Assembly: GCA_020846535.1 (NCBI GenBank)
Contig: JADLDR010000054.1
Span: 1 to 32,639 of the forward strand
Length of the DNA: 32,639 nt
Source of the DNA: Armatimonadota bacterium
GTDB taxonomy: Bacteria; Armatimonadota; JADLDR01
Direction: 5' to 3'
In this document: positions 24,408-32,267 of the stretch, one piece after another
Layout of the letters: each line of letters opens with the position of its first letter
How positions within the stretch are numbered: the stretch's first letter is position 1
Notes under the pieces: generated by a model
What the model was told of the DNA's origin: nothing
Seen by the model: only the letters and a program-made list of their open reading frames with translations
The model's database searches: none
Made by a program: the position numbers and the translations under genes

Positions 24408-26218
24408 AACGGACACACGGATGCGGGACCCTGGGTCCCGGGCAGATCGGCCAGGAAGTCGTGCTGGAGGGGTGGGTGCAGCGCAACCGCGACCACGGCG
24501 GGCTGATTTTTATCGACCTGCGCGACCGGAGCGGGATCGTGCAGACGGTCTTCAACCCGGAGACCAACCCCGACGCTCACGACCGGGCCGATGGGCTGCG
24601 GAGCGAATACGTTGTCCGTTTCACCGGCGCGGTCGCCCGTCGACCCGATGGCACGGAAAACCCGGACCTCGCCACCGGCGAGGTGGAAGTGCAGGTGAGA
24701 TCGGTCGAAGTCCTGAACGCCGCCAAGACGCCTCCCTTTCCGATCACCGAGGAGGCGGAGGTGGATGAACTGGTGCGCCTGCGCCATCGCTATCTCGACC
24801 TGCGCCGCCCGCCCATGCAGCGGAACCTCTATGTCCGCCACAGGGCGGCCAAAGCGATCCGGGACTTTCTGGACGGCGAGGGTTTCTGGGAGATCGAGAC
24901 CCCGATCCTTTTGCGAAGCACTCCGGAAGGGGCCAGGGACTACCTGGTCCCCAGCCGCATCACGGCAGGCGAGTTCTACGCCCTGCCCCAGTCGCCCCAG
25001 CTCATGAAGCAGATGCTCATGGTGTCCGGGGTGGAGCGGTATTTCCAGCTTGCCCGGTGCTTCCGCGATGAGGACCTCCGGGCCGACCGGCAGCCGGAGC
25101 ATACCCAGATCGATATGGAAATGTCCTTCGTGGAGCGGGACGATATCTTCGATGTGGCCGAGCGCATGATGGCCTCTATGTTCCGGACGGTGCTAGGGGT
25201 GGAAATCTCGATTCCCTTCCCCTGCCTCTCCTATACGGAGGCGATGGCCCGCTTCGGCAACGACAAGCCTGACCTGCGCTTCGGGATGGAGCTGGTTGAT
25301 TTCGGCGACCTGGCGGCAGGCTCCGGGTTCCGCGTATTCGCCCAGGCCCTGTCGGGCGGTGGCCAGGTGAAGGGCCTGGTGGCCCCCGGCTGCGCCGGTT
25401 ACTCGCGCAAACAGATCGATGACCTGACCACCTATGCTGGGGCGTTCGGGGCCAAAGGGTTGGCCTATATCGCGCTCTCCCCTGAAGGCGTCCGCTCCCC
25501 CATCGCCAAATTCTTCACGGAGGAGCGGCTTCGCGCTATCATCGACCGGGCCGGGGCGAAGGAGGGCGACCTGATCCTTTTCGTGGCCGACAGGCCGGAG
25601 GTCGTGGCCGAATCTCTGGCCCGCCTCAGGCTGCATCTGGGCAAAACGCTGGGCCTGATCGATCTTTCCGCCTTCCGCTTCGAGTGGATCGTCGATTTTC
25701 CGCTGTTCGAATACAAGCCTGAGGATGGGCGATATACCTTCATGCACAACCCGGTCAGCGCCCCTTTCGCTGAGGACGAACCGCTGCTGGACGAGGGCTT
25801 CGAAAGCGGTGTCCCGCTGGGCCATTCCGATCATCCCTGGTCCAGAGCGCGCGCCCTCCAGTACGATCTGGTGCTGAACGGCACCGAAATCGCCTCCGGC
25901 AGCATCCGGATCCACCGGCCTGAGCTTCAGGAAAAGATTTTCCGCATCCTGGGCATCACCCCGGAGCAGGCCCGGGATCGATTCGGCTGGTTTTTGAGGG
26001 CCTTCGACTACGGCGCTCCCCCGCACGGCGGCATCGCCCCCGGCTTCGACCGGATCGTCGCCATCATGGTCGGCTCGGAGTCCATCCGGGATGTCATCGC
26101 CTTTCCCAAGACCGCCAGCGCCGCCTGCCCCCTCACCGAAGCTCCCTCCCCGGTGGACCCGCGCCAGTTGGAGGAACTCCATATCCGGGTGATCGAGCCT
26201 GAAAAGACGGGGGATTAG
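24404..26218 (+). CDS. aspS: aspartyl-tRNA synthetase, bacterial type
   Basis: This 604-residue class II synthetase has an N-terminal OB anticodon domain (GWVQRNRDHGGLIFIDLRD). The catalytic core has motif 2 (CFRDEDLRADRQPEHTQID) and motif 3 (GIAPGFDRIVAIMVGS...IRDVIAFPKT). A GAD insertion domain lies at about residues 290-400, as in other bacterial AspRS. The start is TTG 24404, overlapping the hisS stop; GAGGAG lies about 8 bases upstream. The residue after RNRD is His, the state seen in non-discriminating AspRS such as Pseudomonas (His31), while E. coli has Leu. It may therefore also charge tRNA-Asn and rely on GatCAB; this is inference from one position. Confidence 0.97.
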   Translation: MKRTHGCGTLGPGQIGQEVVLEGWVQRNRDHGGLIFIDLRDRSGIVQTVFNPETNPDAHDRADGLRSEYVVRFTGAVARRPDGTENPDLATGEVEVQVRSVEVLNAAKTPPFPITEEAEVDELVRLRHRYLDLRRPPMQRNLYVRHRAAKAIRDFLDGEGFWEIETPILLRSTPEGARDYLVPSRITAGEFYALPQSPQLMKQMLMVSGVERYFQLARCFRDEDLRADRQPEHTQIDMEMSFVERDDIFDVAERMMASMFRTVLGVEISIPFPCLSYTEAMARFGNDKPDLRFGMELVDFGDLAAGSGFRVFAQALSGGGQVKGLVAPGCAGYSRKQIDDLTTYAGAFGAKGLAYIALSPEGVRSPIAKFFTEERLRAIIDRAGAKEGDLILFVADRPEVVAESLARLRLHLGKTLGLIDLSAFRFEWIVDFPLFEYKPEDGRYTFMHNPVSAPFAEDEPLLDEGFESGVPLGHSDHPWSRARALQYDLVLNGTEIASGSIRIHRPELQEKIFRILGITPEQARDRFGWFLRAFDYGAPPHGGIAPGFDRIVAIMVGSESIRDVIAFPKTASAACPLTEAPSPVDPRQLEELHIRVIEPEKTGD

Positions 26219-26247
26219 TGGATCGAGGGGGATGGTTTTTGAATACA

Positions 26248-26312
26248 GATGAACACGGAAGAAAGCAGGATAAACACCGATGATTTTTGATCGGTACTTA
26301 TCCGTGTTCATC
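26248..26312. repeat. intergenic palindromic repeat, ATGAACACGGA type
   Basis: GATGAACACGGA (26248-26259) pairs with TCCGTGTTCATC (26301-26312). Inside, ACCGAT (26276-26281) pairs with ATCGGT (26290-26295). The flanking text (ATCGGTGGTCATCTGTGGTG) repeats the same words. It fills most of the 168-base gap after aspS. Repeats with these phrases are common between genes in several environmental genomes (general recollection). Confidence 0.7.
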
Positions 26313-26386
26313 CGTTCTAATCGGTGGTCATCTGTGGTGAAAAAGAATCCTCCGTATAAAACCAAATCTCAAGGAGCGTGATCATC

Positions 26387-27160
26387 ATGGCCGGGTCAGC
26401 CGGTTCGTCGATGATAATGGTGTCGATGTATGTCCTGTGTCTCATGATCGCGGGCTATCCGATCATCCACCTGGTCGGCAGGCTGATCGAAGGGGAGATC
26501 GATATCCTCGACGCCCTGTTCATGATCGGCGGGTATGTGGGGCTGGTGTTCGCCCTGATCGTGCTGCCGGGCACTCTGACCAAAATGATGATCTTCGCCA
26601 TGCTGGTGGGTTCGGTGGTCTTGTACCCGATGATCATGGCGAAAGTCCACAGGGACAGCCTGCACAACTACGAAGTGGACAAGATGCTCAGCTACCAGCG
26701 CACGCTGGAGCAGGACCCCAAAAACTTCGCGGCCCGGCTCTTCCTGGCCGAATCGCTCTACCGGCAGGGCCAGCTCGACGAGGCCATCCGGGGGATGGAG
26801 GAGGGCCTTGCCATGCACCCGGCGGCCTCCTTCCAGGAGAAGCGGAAGCTGGAAGGCTGGAAAGAGGAGCGGCGCTGGCGCGACGAGGGCATCTTTTTCT
26901 GCCCGGAGTGCCATACCGAGGCCCGCCGCAGCCAGGATGCCTGTCCAAACTGCGGAGCGCAGCTCAAAGTCTGGAACGTGATCGCCGGGCTGGCGAAGGG
27001 CGAGACGGGCAAGGATATCGTCCGCCTCTGGGCCAAAACCATGATCGGCCTTACGGTGATGCTTTTCGTCCTGTCGCTCCTCCCAGATGTCATTCGCAAT
27101 ACGATCATCATGGCCGCTATCATCGGGGTGGCGTTCTATTATTACAAGCGGCTGGAATAA
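26387..27160 (+). CDS. membrane protein with TPR-like and zinc-ribbon segments
   Basis: This is a 257-residue protein of unknown function. Residues 1-80 hold two to three hydrophobic helices (MVSMYVLCLMIAGYPIIHLVG, IGGYVGLVFALIVLPG, MMIFAMLVGSVVLYPMIM). Residues about 100-145 look like a TPR pair (YQRTLEQDPKNFAARLFLAESLYRQGQLDEAIRGME). Residues about 175-200 form a zinc ribbon with FCPECHTE and CPNCGAQL. A C-terminal helix (TMIGLTVMLFVLSLLPDVI) and a last hydrophobic stretch re-enter the membrane, leaving the middle on one side. The start ATG 26387 sits ten bases after AAGGAG; a GTG at 26378 is too close to it. Its stop abuts the ribosome site of uppP, so the two are probably co-transcribed. 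Confidence 0.7.
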   Translation: MAGSAGSSMIMVSMYVLCLMIAGYPIIHLVGRLIEGEIDILDALFMIGGYVGLVFALIVLPGTLTKMMIFAMLVGSVVLYPMIMAKVHRDSLHNYEVDKMLSYQRTLEQDPKNFAARLFLAESLYRQGQLDEAIRGMEEGLAMHPAASFQEKRKLEGWKEERRWRDEGIFFCPECHTEARRSQDACPNCGAQLKVWNVIAGLAKGETGKDIVRLWAKTMIGLTVMLFVLSLLPDVIRNTIIMAAIIGVAFYYYKRLE

Positions 27161-27170
27161 GGAGTCCTTT

Positions 27171-27986
27171 TTGCCTGTCTCTCACGCCCTCGCCCTGGGC
27201 ATCCTCCAGGGCCTGACGGAGCTTCTGCCCATTAGCAGTTCGGGCCACCTGATCATCGTTCCCTGGCTGCTTGGATGGCCCGACCACAGCCTGACCTTCG
27301 ATGTCGCCCTTCACATGGGCACGCTGCTCGCCATCGTCGGCTATTTCTGGCGCGACTGGACAGTTCTTTTCCGCGCCGGCCTGGATTCGATTCGGGAACG
27401 CAATCTCTCCGGGCCGCCGGAAAGGCTGCTCTTCTGGCTCATCCTCCTCGGCTGCATCCCCGGCGCGGTGGCCGGCCTGCTGCTGGAAAAGGCGGCGGAA
27501 ACCCATTTCCGCAATCCTTACCTCATCGCTGCCGACCTGTCCTTGATGGGCCTTCTGCTCCTCTGGGCCGACCGGGCCGGGGTCAAAAGAAGGCGCATCG
27601 AAGAGATGAAACCCGCCGACGGGGCGGCCATCGGATTGGCTCAGGCGGTCGCGCTGATCCCCGGCGTCTCGCGCTCCGGCATCACCATCACCTCTGCCCT
27701 GGCGCTCGGTCTGACCCGCGAGGCGGCGGCCCGCTACTCCTTCCTGCTGGCGACCCCCATCACCTTCGGGGCAGGTTTACTGAAACTGGGCCACCTCGTC
27801 CGCGGCTTCCCGCCGGGCGAAGGAACAGCCTTCACGGTCGGCTGCCTGGCCTCCGCCGCAGTCGGCTATCTGGCGATCCTCTTCCTGATGGATTTCGTGC
27901 GAACCCGCAGCCTCTCCGTCTTCGCCTATTACCGCTTCCTAATGACCGCGGTCATTCTCATCACGGCGCTGGCGCGGCATGGATAG
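27171..27986 (+). CDS. uppP: undecaprenyl-diphosphatase UppP
   Basis: This 271-residue polytopic membrane enzyme recycles undecaprenyl pyrophosphate to the monophosphate, as needed for peptidoglycan and glycan carrier lipid; it is also called BacA. Signature one is GLTELLPISSSGHL (Glu17, then Ser22-24-Gly-His26). Signature two is P164-G-V-S-R-S-G170. Both conserved loops are complete. Multiple hydrophobic helices follow. The start is TTG 27171 preceded by TAAGGAG, which overlaps the previous stop. In family alignments the protein begins just at this point, and the longer upstream frame (27087) overlaps the previous gene. It may contribute to bacitracin tolerance. Confidence 0.93.
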   Translation: MPVSHALALGILQGLTELLPISSSGHLIIVPWLLGWPDHSLTFDVALHMGTLLAIVGYFWRDWTVLFRAGLDSIRERNLSGPPERLLFWLILLGCIPGAVAGLLLEKAAETHFRNPYLIAADLSLMGLLLLWADRAGVKRRRIEEMKPADGAAIGLAQAVALIPGVSRSGITITSALALGLTREAAARYSFLLATPITFGAGLLKLGHLVRGFPPGEGTAFTVGCLASAAVGYLAILFLMDFVRTRSLSVFAYYRFLMTAVILITALARHG

Positions 27987-28136
27987 ATCGGGGTGGCGGC
28001 GCACCCGTCGATGTTGCTCCTCGCAGACTGCATCGACGATGGGTTTACGCTTGAGGGCAAGCGACGGCCTTGCCTGCATTTGCTATTATCAAGGCAAGTA
28101 GCCATCATCTTCTGAACAATCTTATTTTGCGTTTCC

Positions 28137-28166
28137 TTGCATCCTGTCCGCAACCTGTGCTATACT
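28137..28166 (+). promoter_or_regulatory. sigma-70 promoter for cysS
   Basis: TTGCAT (28137-28142) and TATACT (28161-28166) are separated by 18 bases. The transcript would begin near 28173, just ahead of a terminator-like hairpin. Confidence 0.7.
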
Positions 28167-28180
28167 TTGGTAGGGGATTG

Positions 28181-28220
28181 CCCTTTCGTCGATTTTGTGG
28201 CGCGAAAGGGTTTTTCTTTT
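28181..28220 (+). terminator. terminator-like hairpin in the cysS leader
   Basis: CCCTTTCG (28181-28188) pairs perfectly with CGAAAGGG (28203-28210) around a 14-base loop. It is followed by TTTTTCTTTT. It lies about 8 bases after the predicted transcription start and 31 bases before the cysS ATG. It could act as an attenuator or stop read-through from uppP. An upstream AGGG (28172-28175) could pair with CCCT (28181-28184) in an alternative fold. Confidence 0.7.
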
Positions 28221-28250
28221 GAAACCATTCGAGAGAGGGAAGAGGCGTCC

Positions 28251-29684
28251 ATGTCTGTTAAACTCTACAATACCCTGACCCATCAGAAAGAAGAAGTGCC
28301 GCTGGAGCCGGAGAAGACCCTGGGAATGTACGTCTGCGGCCTGACCGTGCAGGGGCCTGCCCATATCGGCCACCTGCGAGGGGCCGTTGTGATCGATGTC
28401 TTTCGTCGGTATCTGCGGTTCCGGGGCTATCATCTCCGGGTTGTGCAGAATTTTACGGACATCGAGGACAAGATCATCACCCGCGCCCGCGAGGAGGGGC
28501 TGACCACCCGGCAGCTCTCCGAAAAGTACATCCGCTCCTACCTGGAAGATGTGGAGCGGCTGGGCGCGGAACCCGCAGATCTCTACTGCCGGGCCACAGA
28601 TCACATACCGGAGATCATCGAGATGATCGAGTGCCTGGTGGAGCGAGGGTATGCTTACGCGGTGGAAGGTGATGTCTATTTTGCGGTAGAATCGTTTCCC
28701 GAATATGGAAAACTCTCCCGCAGGCCCCTCGATGAGATGAAGGCCGGAGCGCGGGTGGAGGTCGACGAGCGCAAGCGCAACCCTCTCGATTTCGCGCTCT
28801 GGAAGGCCGCCAAGCCGGGCGAGCCGTCCTGGGACAGCCCCTGGGGGCCGGGCAGGCCGGGCTGGCATATCGAATGCTCCGCCATGAGCCTGAAGTATCT
28901 GGGCACCGGCTTCGATATCCACGCAGGCGGGCCGGATTTGATCTTCCCACACCATGAAAACGAGATCGCACAGTCGGAGGCGTGCCGGGGGCAGCAGTTC
29001 GCCAAGCTCTGGTTCCACTGGGGGTTCGTGAACCTCAATGCCGAGAAAATGTCCAAATCGGTAGGGAACATCCTCACCCTCAAGGAGATCATAGCCCGCT
29101 ACGATCCGGAGGCCCTGCGCTTCTATCTCCTCTCGACCCACTACCGCAGCCCGGTCGAATTCGACTTTCAGGCCCTGGAGGAATCCAGGAAAGGGCTGGA
29201 CCGGCTTCGCATCGGATTGGCGAATATCGAGCGGGTCTGCCGGGGCGCATCGGAAAGGCCCGGCCCGCTCGGCGAGGAGGGCAGGCGGCTCATCGAACGC
29301 GCCGCCCGGTCGGAGTCCGACTTTGTTGCCGTGATGGACGATGATCTCAACACCGCCCGCGGCCTCGGGTGCCTTTTCGACCTGGTGAACGAATTCAATG
29401 CTGCCACCGCCTCGGGCTGGCAGCCCGTACAGGGAGATGTCGAAGCCTTCGATGCGGCGGACGGGACGCTGCGCAAGCTGGGTGGAATTTTCGGCCTCTT
29501 CCAGGGGGCGGACGGGGAAGGGGAGAGCCTGGTTCCCGATCTGATGAACCTTCTGATCGAGGTGCGGCAGCTCGCCCGGCAGAAAAAAGACTGGGCCATG
29601 TCCGACAAAATTCGGGACGGGCTGAAGACGATAGGGGTCATCCTGGAAGACAGGGCGGACGGGACGAGCTGGAGGAAAGCGTAG
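28251..29684 (+). CDS. cysS: cysteinyl-tRNA synthetase
   Basis: This is a class I synthetase of 477 residues that charges tRNA-Cys. The HIGH signature is H38-I-G-H41 in VQGPAHIGHL, and KMSKS is K266-S270 in EKMSKSVGN. Zinc ligands are visible: Cys29 in MYVCGLTV, Cys in HIECSAMS, and His/Glu in FPHHENEIAQSEA. A DALR-type C-terminal domain follows. The start ATG 28251 lies after an AGAGGGAAGAGG site. An upstream leader (28172-28250) contains a terminator-like hairpin. The vanW-type gene starts 6 bases after the stop, and sigH and tuf follow, a common ancestral neighbourhood. Confidence 0.97.
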   Translation: MSVKLYNTLTHQKEEVPLEPEKTLGMYVCGLTVQGPAHIGHLRGAVVIDVFRRYLRFRGYHLRVVQNFTDIEDKIITRAREEGLTTRQLSEKYIRSYLEDVERLGAEPADLYCRATDHIPEIIEMIECLVERGYAYAVEGDVYFAVESFPEYGKLSRRPLDEMKAGARVEVDERKRNPLDFALWKAAKPGEPSWDSPWGPGRPGWHIECSAMSLKYLGTGFDIHAGGPDLIFPHHENEIAQSEACRGQQFAKLWFHWGFVNLNAEKMSKSVGNILTLKEIIARYDPEALRFYLLSTHYRSPVEFDFQALEESRKGLDRLRIGLANIERVCRGASERPGPLGEEGRRLIERAARSESDFVAVMDDDLNTARGLGCLFDLVNEFNAATASGWQPVQGDVEAFDAADGTLRKLGGIFGLFQGADGEGESLVPDLMNLLIEVRQLARQKKDWAMSDKIRDGLKTIGVILEDRADGTSWRKA

Positions 29685-29690
29685 GGTTTT

Positions 29691-31124
29691 ATGCTGCGGA
29701 GCAATTTGGGAAGGGTCGGGCTGGGTTTCGCCGTTCTGCTGAGCCTGGGGGTCGTTACGGTCGGGGCTACCACTTCCATGCTGGGGGATGGCCGCATCTG
29801 CCGGGGTGTCTCCATCGCCGGAGTGGAGGTCGGAGGCGCGACCCGGGAGGAGGCTGTCCGGAGGCTGCGGAACGTGGTGGAGGAGCGCGAGTCGCGCCCC
29901 GTGACATTCGCCCTGGAAAGCCGCGTCTGGAGAACCACTTTCCGCGATCTCGGTGGCCGGATCGAAGTCTACCGGGCTATCGATGAGGCGATGAATGTGG
30001 GCCGGGAAGGCAGTTTCCTGAAGCAGTGGAACGACCGCCTGGCCGCCCTGCGCGGTCAGAGGCCGCTGGCCCTGCCGGTGCGCTACGCCCCGGCGAAAAT
30101 CCAGGGCTACCTGGAATCGGTGGCGAAGGAAGTCGACCGGCCCGCCGTCCGGGCCGGGCTGAAGGAAACCGCCGGGGGGCTGGCCGTTGTCCCCGAACAG
30201 GCGGGCCTGAAACTCGATGTAAGGGCCACCGCGGAAGCGACCCTGAAAGCCATCGAAAGCCCGTCCGCGCAGGCCATCCCGCTCAAGATGGCCGCCGACC
30301 TGCCGGCCCTGACGGCAAGCGACCTCTCGGGCATCGATACCGTGCTGGCTTCCTACACCACCAGCTTCCGCCGCCACGAACGGGCGCGCACCCACAACCT
30401 CACCCTGGCCGCCCGCGAGATCGATGGTAGCCTCCTGGCCCCCGGAGAAGTCTTCTCCTATAACGAAACGGTCGGGCCGCGCCTCAAATCGCTGGGCTAC
30501 CGGGATGCAATCATTTTTGTGGACGGAGAGCAGACCCCCGGAACGGGCGGAGGGATCTGCCAGGTCTCCAGCACCCTCTACAATGCGGCCCTCCTGTCCG
30601 GGATGAAAATCGTGGCCCGGTCGCACCACTCCCTGCCGGTGCGCTATACCCCCAAAGGCAGGGACGCCACCGTCGCTTACGGGGGGCTGGATTTCAAATT
30701 CGAGAACACGGCGGCCCATCCGGCCTACCTCAGCAGCAAGGTGAACGGCGGCCAGCTGACCGTCAAAATCTGGGGCCATGCCTCCGACCGCCGGGAGGTG
30801 GAGATTCTCACCACCGGCGGGCGCTCGGTGCCGGGCAGCGTGGTCACCCGACCCGACCCGAACCTGCTCGAAGGCAAGCGCGTGGTGGAGAGGAGCGGGC
30901 ATTCCGGCTACCGGGTCACCACCATCCGGGTCACCCGATCTGCCGACGGCGCGGCGCGGCGGGAGGTCGTTTCCAGCGATTATTACCGCCCGCAGGCTAC
31001 GGTAGTGCGGGTCGGAACCCGGCCCGCGCCGCCCCAGCCGGAGGAAAATGCGGAATCGACGCCCTCACCGGCGGAAAACCCCGCAGAAATGCCCGATTCA
31101 GAGCCGATTTCCCCTGAAAACTAA
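29691..31124 (+). CDS. VanW-family envelope protein
   Basis: This 477-residue protein has an N-terminal membrane anchor or signal (LGFAVLLSLGVVTVGATTS). Two repeated PG_binding_4-like segments follow (VSIAGVEVGGATREEAVRRL; a second around 130-220 with GGLAVVPEQAGLKLD). The VanW domain is about residues 225-390, with REIDGSLLAPGEVFSYNETVGPR, TGGGICQVSSTLYNAAL and SHHSLPVRYTPKGRDATVAYG; it contains the conserved Cys and His of the family. A G5-like end and a disordered Pro/Glu-rich tail finish it. VanW proteins act in the envelope, but the chemistry is unclear. The start ATG 29691 has only a weak site (AGGG, four bases upstream). It is co-directional with cysS and just upstream of sigH. Confidence 0.9.
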   Translation: MLRSNLGRVGLGFAVLLSLGVVTVGATTSMLGDGRICRGVSIAGVEVGGATREEAVRRLRNVVEERESRPVTFALESRVWRTTFRDLGGRIEVYRAIDEAMNVGREGSFLKQWNDRLAALRGQRPLALPVRYAPAKIQGYLESVAKEVDRPAVRAGLKETAGGLAVVPEQAGLKLDVRATAEATLKAIESPSAQAIPLKMAADLPALTASDLSGIDTVLASYTTSFRRHERARTHNLTLAAREIDGSLLAPGEVFSYNETVGPRLKSLGYRDAIIFVDGEQTPGTGGGICQVSSTLYNAALLSGMKIVARSHHSLPVRYTPKGRDATVAYGGLDFKFENTAAHPAYLSSKVNGGQLTVKIWGHASDRREVEILTTGGRSVPGSVVTRPDPNLLEGKRVVERSGHSGYRVTTIRVTRSADGAARREVVSSDYYRPQATVVRVGTRPAPPQPEENAESTPSPAENPAEMPDSEPISPEN

Positions 31125-31143
31125 CTTTTTTTCGCAAAGGGTA

Positions 31144-31173
31144 TTGACAGAACCGGAGCGATTTGGTTATAAT
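31144..31173 (+). promoter_or_regulatory. consensus sigma-70 promoter for sigH
   Basis: TTGACA (31144-31149) and TATAAT (31168-31173) match both consensus hexamers exactly with an 18-base spacer. The transcript would start near 31180, giving a leader of about 135 bases before the chosen sigH start. Confidence 0.9.
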
Positions 31174-31314
31174 TTCTAAGGTCAGAAGACTCGGTCGAAA
31201 CGAGCGGCGCACCTGGGCCAGCGGTTCCTCTGAGTTCCGGGAGAAGAAAGCAGTGCAGGGGTAGCCTCAGACCCAGCCGGTAGTCACCAGACCGATACGA
31301 TGGAGGCGGTGTCA

Positions 31315-31959
31315 GTGACTTGTGACGGCAAGGAAAACGAACGATTCCTATGTTTTCACCGGATGCAGGACGAAGAAGTCGTAGTCTATGCCAAGCGAGG
31401 CAGCAAAAGCGCAACCGAACATCTGATTGCCAAATACCGCAGTCTGGTTGAAGGAAAGGCGAAATCGTATTTTCTAGTCGGGGCCGACCATGAGGATGTC
31501 GTCCAGGAAGGCATGATCGGGCTGTACAAAGCGATCCGGGACTTTCGCAATGACAAGCTCTCCCGCTTCAAAGCCTTTGCCGAACTGTGCGTCACTCGGC
31601 AGATCATCACTGCAGTCAAGACGGCCACCCGCCAGAAGCATACGCCGCTGAACTCCTATGTCTCGCTGCACAAGCCGGTGTTCGATGACGAAGCCGACGG
31701 CGTCCTGATGGACGTCATCCCGGACGGGCGGGCCACCGATCCGGAAAAGCTCTTTATCAGCCGCCAGGTAACCGATTACCTGGACCACCAGGCCCAGTAC
31801 GACCTGAGTTCTCTGGAGTCCGAAGTGCTGAGGAGCTATCTTCAGGGGAAATCCTACCGGGAGATGGCGGTCGAGATGAACTGCCGGACGAAATCCATCG
31901 ATAACGCCCTCCAGCGGGCCAAGCGAAAGATCGGCGAAAAGCTCAGCACGAAAGATTGA
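31315..31959 (+). CDS. sigH: RNA polymerase sigma factor, SigH type
   Basis: This 214-residue sigma-70 group protein is closest to the SigH (sigma-30) type of Firmicutes. Region 2 is present (EHLIAKYRSLVEGKAKSYFL, DHEDVVQEGMIGLYKAIRDF, CVTRQIITAVKTATRQ). Region 4 ends with LQGKSYREMAVEMNCRTKSIDNALQRAKRKI, the helix-turn-helix that reads the -35 box. The start is GTG 31315, eight bases after GGAGG at 31302-31306; ATG 31300 is in frame but overlaps that site. The gene lies upstream of tRNA-Thr, tRNA-Tyr, tRNA-Thr and tuf, similar to the sigH-rpmG-secE-nusG order of Firmicutes. What it controls here is unknown; no anti-sigma gene is adjacent. Confidence 0.88.
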   Translation: MTCDGKENERFLCFHRMQDEEVVVYAKRGSKSATEHLIAKYRSLVEGKAKSYFLVGADHEDVVQEGMIGLYKAIRDFRNDKLSRFKAFAELCVTRQIITAVKTATRQKHTPLNSYVSLHKPVFDDEADGVLMDVIPDGRATDPEKLFISRQVTDYLDHQAQYDLSSLESEVLRSYLQGKSYREMAVEMNCRTKSIDNALQRAKRKIGEKLSTKD

Positions 31960-32035
31960 GGCTCCGGCTCCCGGTATAGGGCGCAAAAAATCGGCGAGGG
32001 CGACCGAAACCGCTGCCAAAACCGGGTTTTTGTGG

Positions 32036-32041
32036 TATAAT
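32036..32041 (+). promoter_or_regulatory. -10 box ahead of the tRNA cluster
   Basis: TATAAT lies 16 bases before the first tRNA. The -35 region (CTGCCA at 32013-32018 with a 17-base spacer) is weak. It probably drives the tRNA-tuf unit. Confidence 0.6.
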
Positions 32042-32057
32042 AGAAAGATAATCGCCT

Positions 32058-32145
32058 GCTGGGGTCGCATAGTGGCCGAGTGCACCTCACTTGTAATGAG
32101 GAGGGCTTTTGCCCCACGTGGGTTCGAATCCCACCCCCAGCTCCA
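32058..32145 (+). tRNA. tRNA-Thr(UGU) with class II variable arm
   Basis: This 88-base gene has an encoded CCA. The acceptor GCTGGGG pairs with CCCCAGC. The D stem is GCAT/GTGC and the anticodon stem CCTCA/TGAGG, with loop CTTGTAA giving anticodon TGT (32092-32094). The T arm is GTGGG-TTCGAAT-CCCAC. The region between the anticodon and T stems is 16 bases (32102-32117) with a GGGC-TTTT-GCCC hairpin. This is class II size, although Thr tRNAs are class I. G1-C72 and C2-G71, used by ThrRS, are kept, and the discriminator is T as in the other tRNA-Thr here. Gene order supports Thr (E. coli thrU-tyrU-glyT-thrT-tufB). Confidence 0.85.
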
Positions 32146-32181
32146 GTGAGGGCGCTCGTTGCGTCCTGATAATGTTCGAAC

Positions 32182-32267
32182 GGGCGGGTGTCCGAGTGGC
32201 TAAAGGAGACGGTCTGTAAAATCGTTGGCGAACGCCTACAGAGGTTCGAATCCTCTCCCGCCCACCA
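32182..32267 (+). tRNA. tRNA-Tyr(GUA)
   Basis: This 86-base gene has an encoded CCA. The acceptor GGGCGGG pairs with CCCGCCC. The anticodon stem ACGGT/ATCGT encloses CTGTAAA, with anticodon GTA at 32216-32218. The long variable arm TTGGCGAACGCC is normal for bacterial tRNA-Tyr. Its position between two tRNA-Thr genes matches the tufB operon layout. Confidence 0.95.

Noticed and set aside
23058..24416. Minus-strand open frame opposite hisS
   Set aside because: hisS is certain from synthetase motifs; the antisense frame has no supported start or domain.
28172..28250. T-box riboswitch for cysS
   Set aside because: The leader is under 80 bases with no specifier stem or T-box consensus; only a terminator-like hairpin is present.
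28122..30902. Very long minus-strand open frame (over 900 codons) antisense to cysS and vanW
   Set aside because: It overlaps two clear genes, its translation is Pro/Gly/Arg-rich without domains, and such antisense frames are expected at this GC content.
32058..32145. Reading the first tRNA as Ser, Leu or Tyr because of its long variable arm
   Set aside because: The anticodon loop CTTGTAA gives UGU clearly, with a perfect 5-bp stem; Leu, Ser and Tyr anticodons do not fit.
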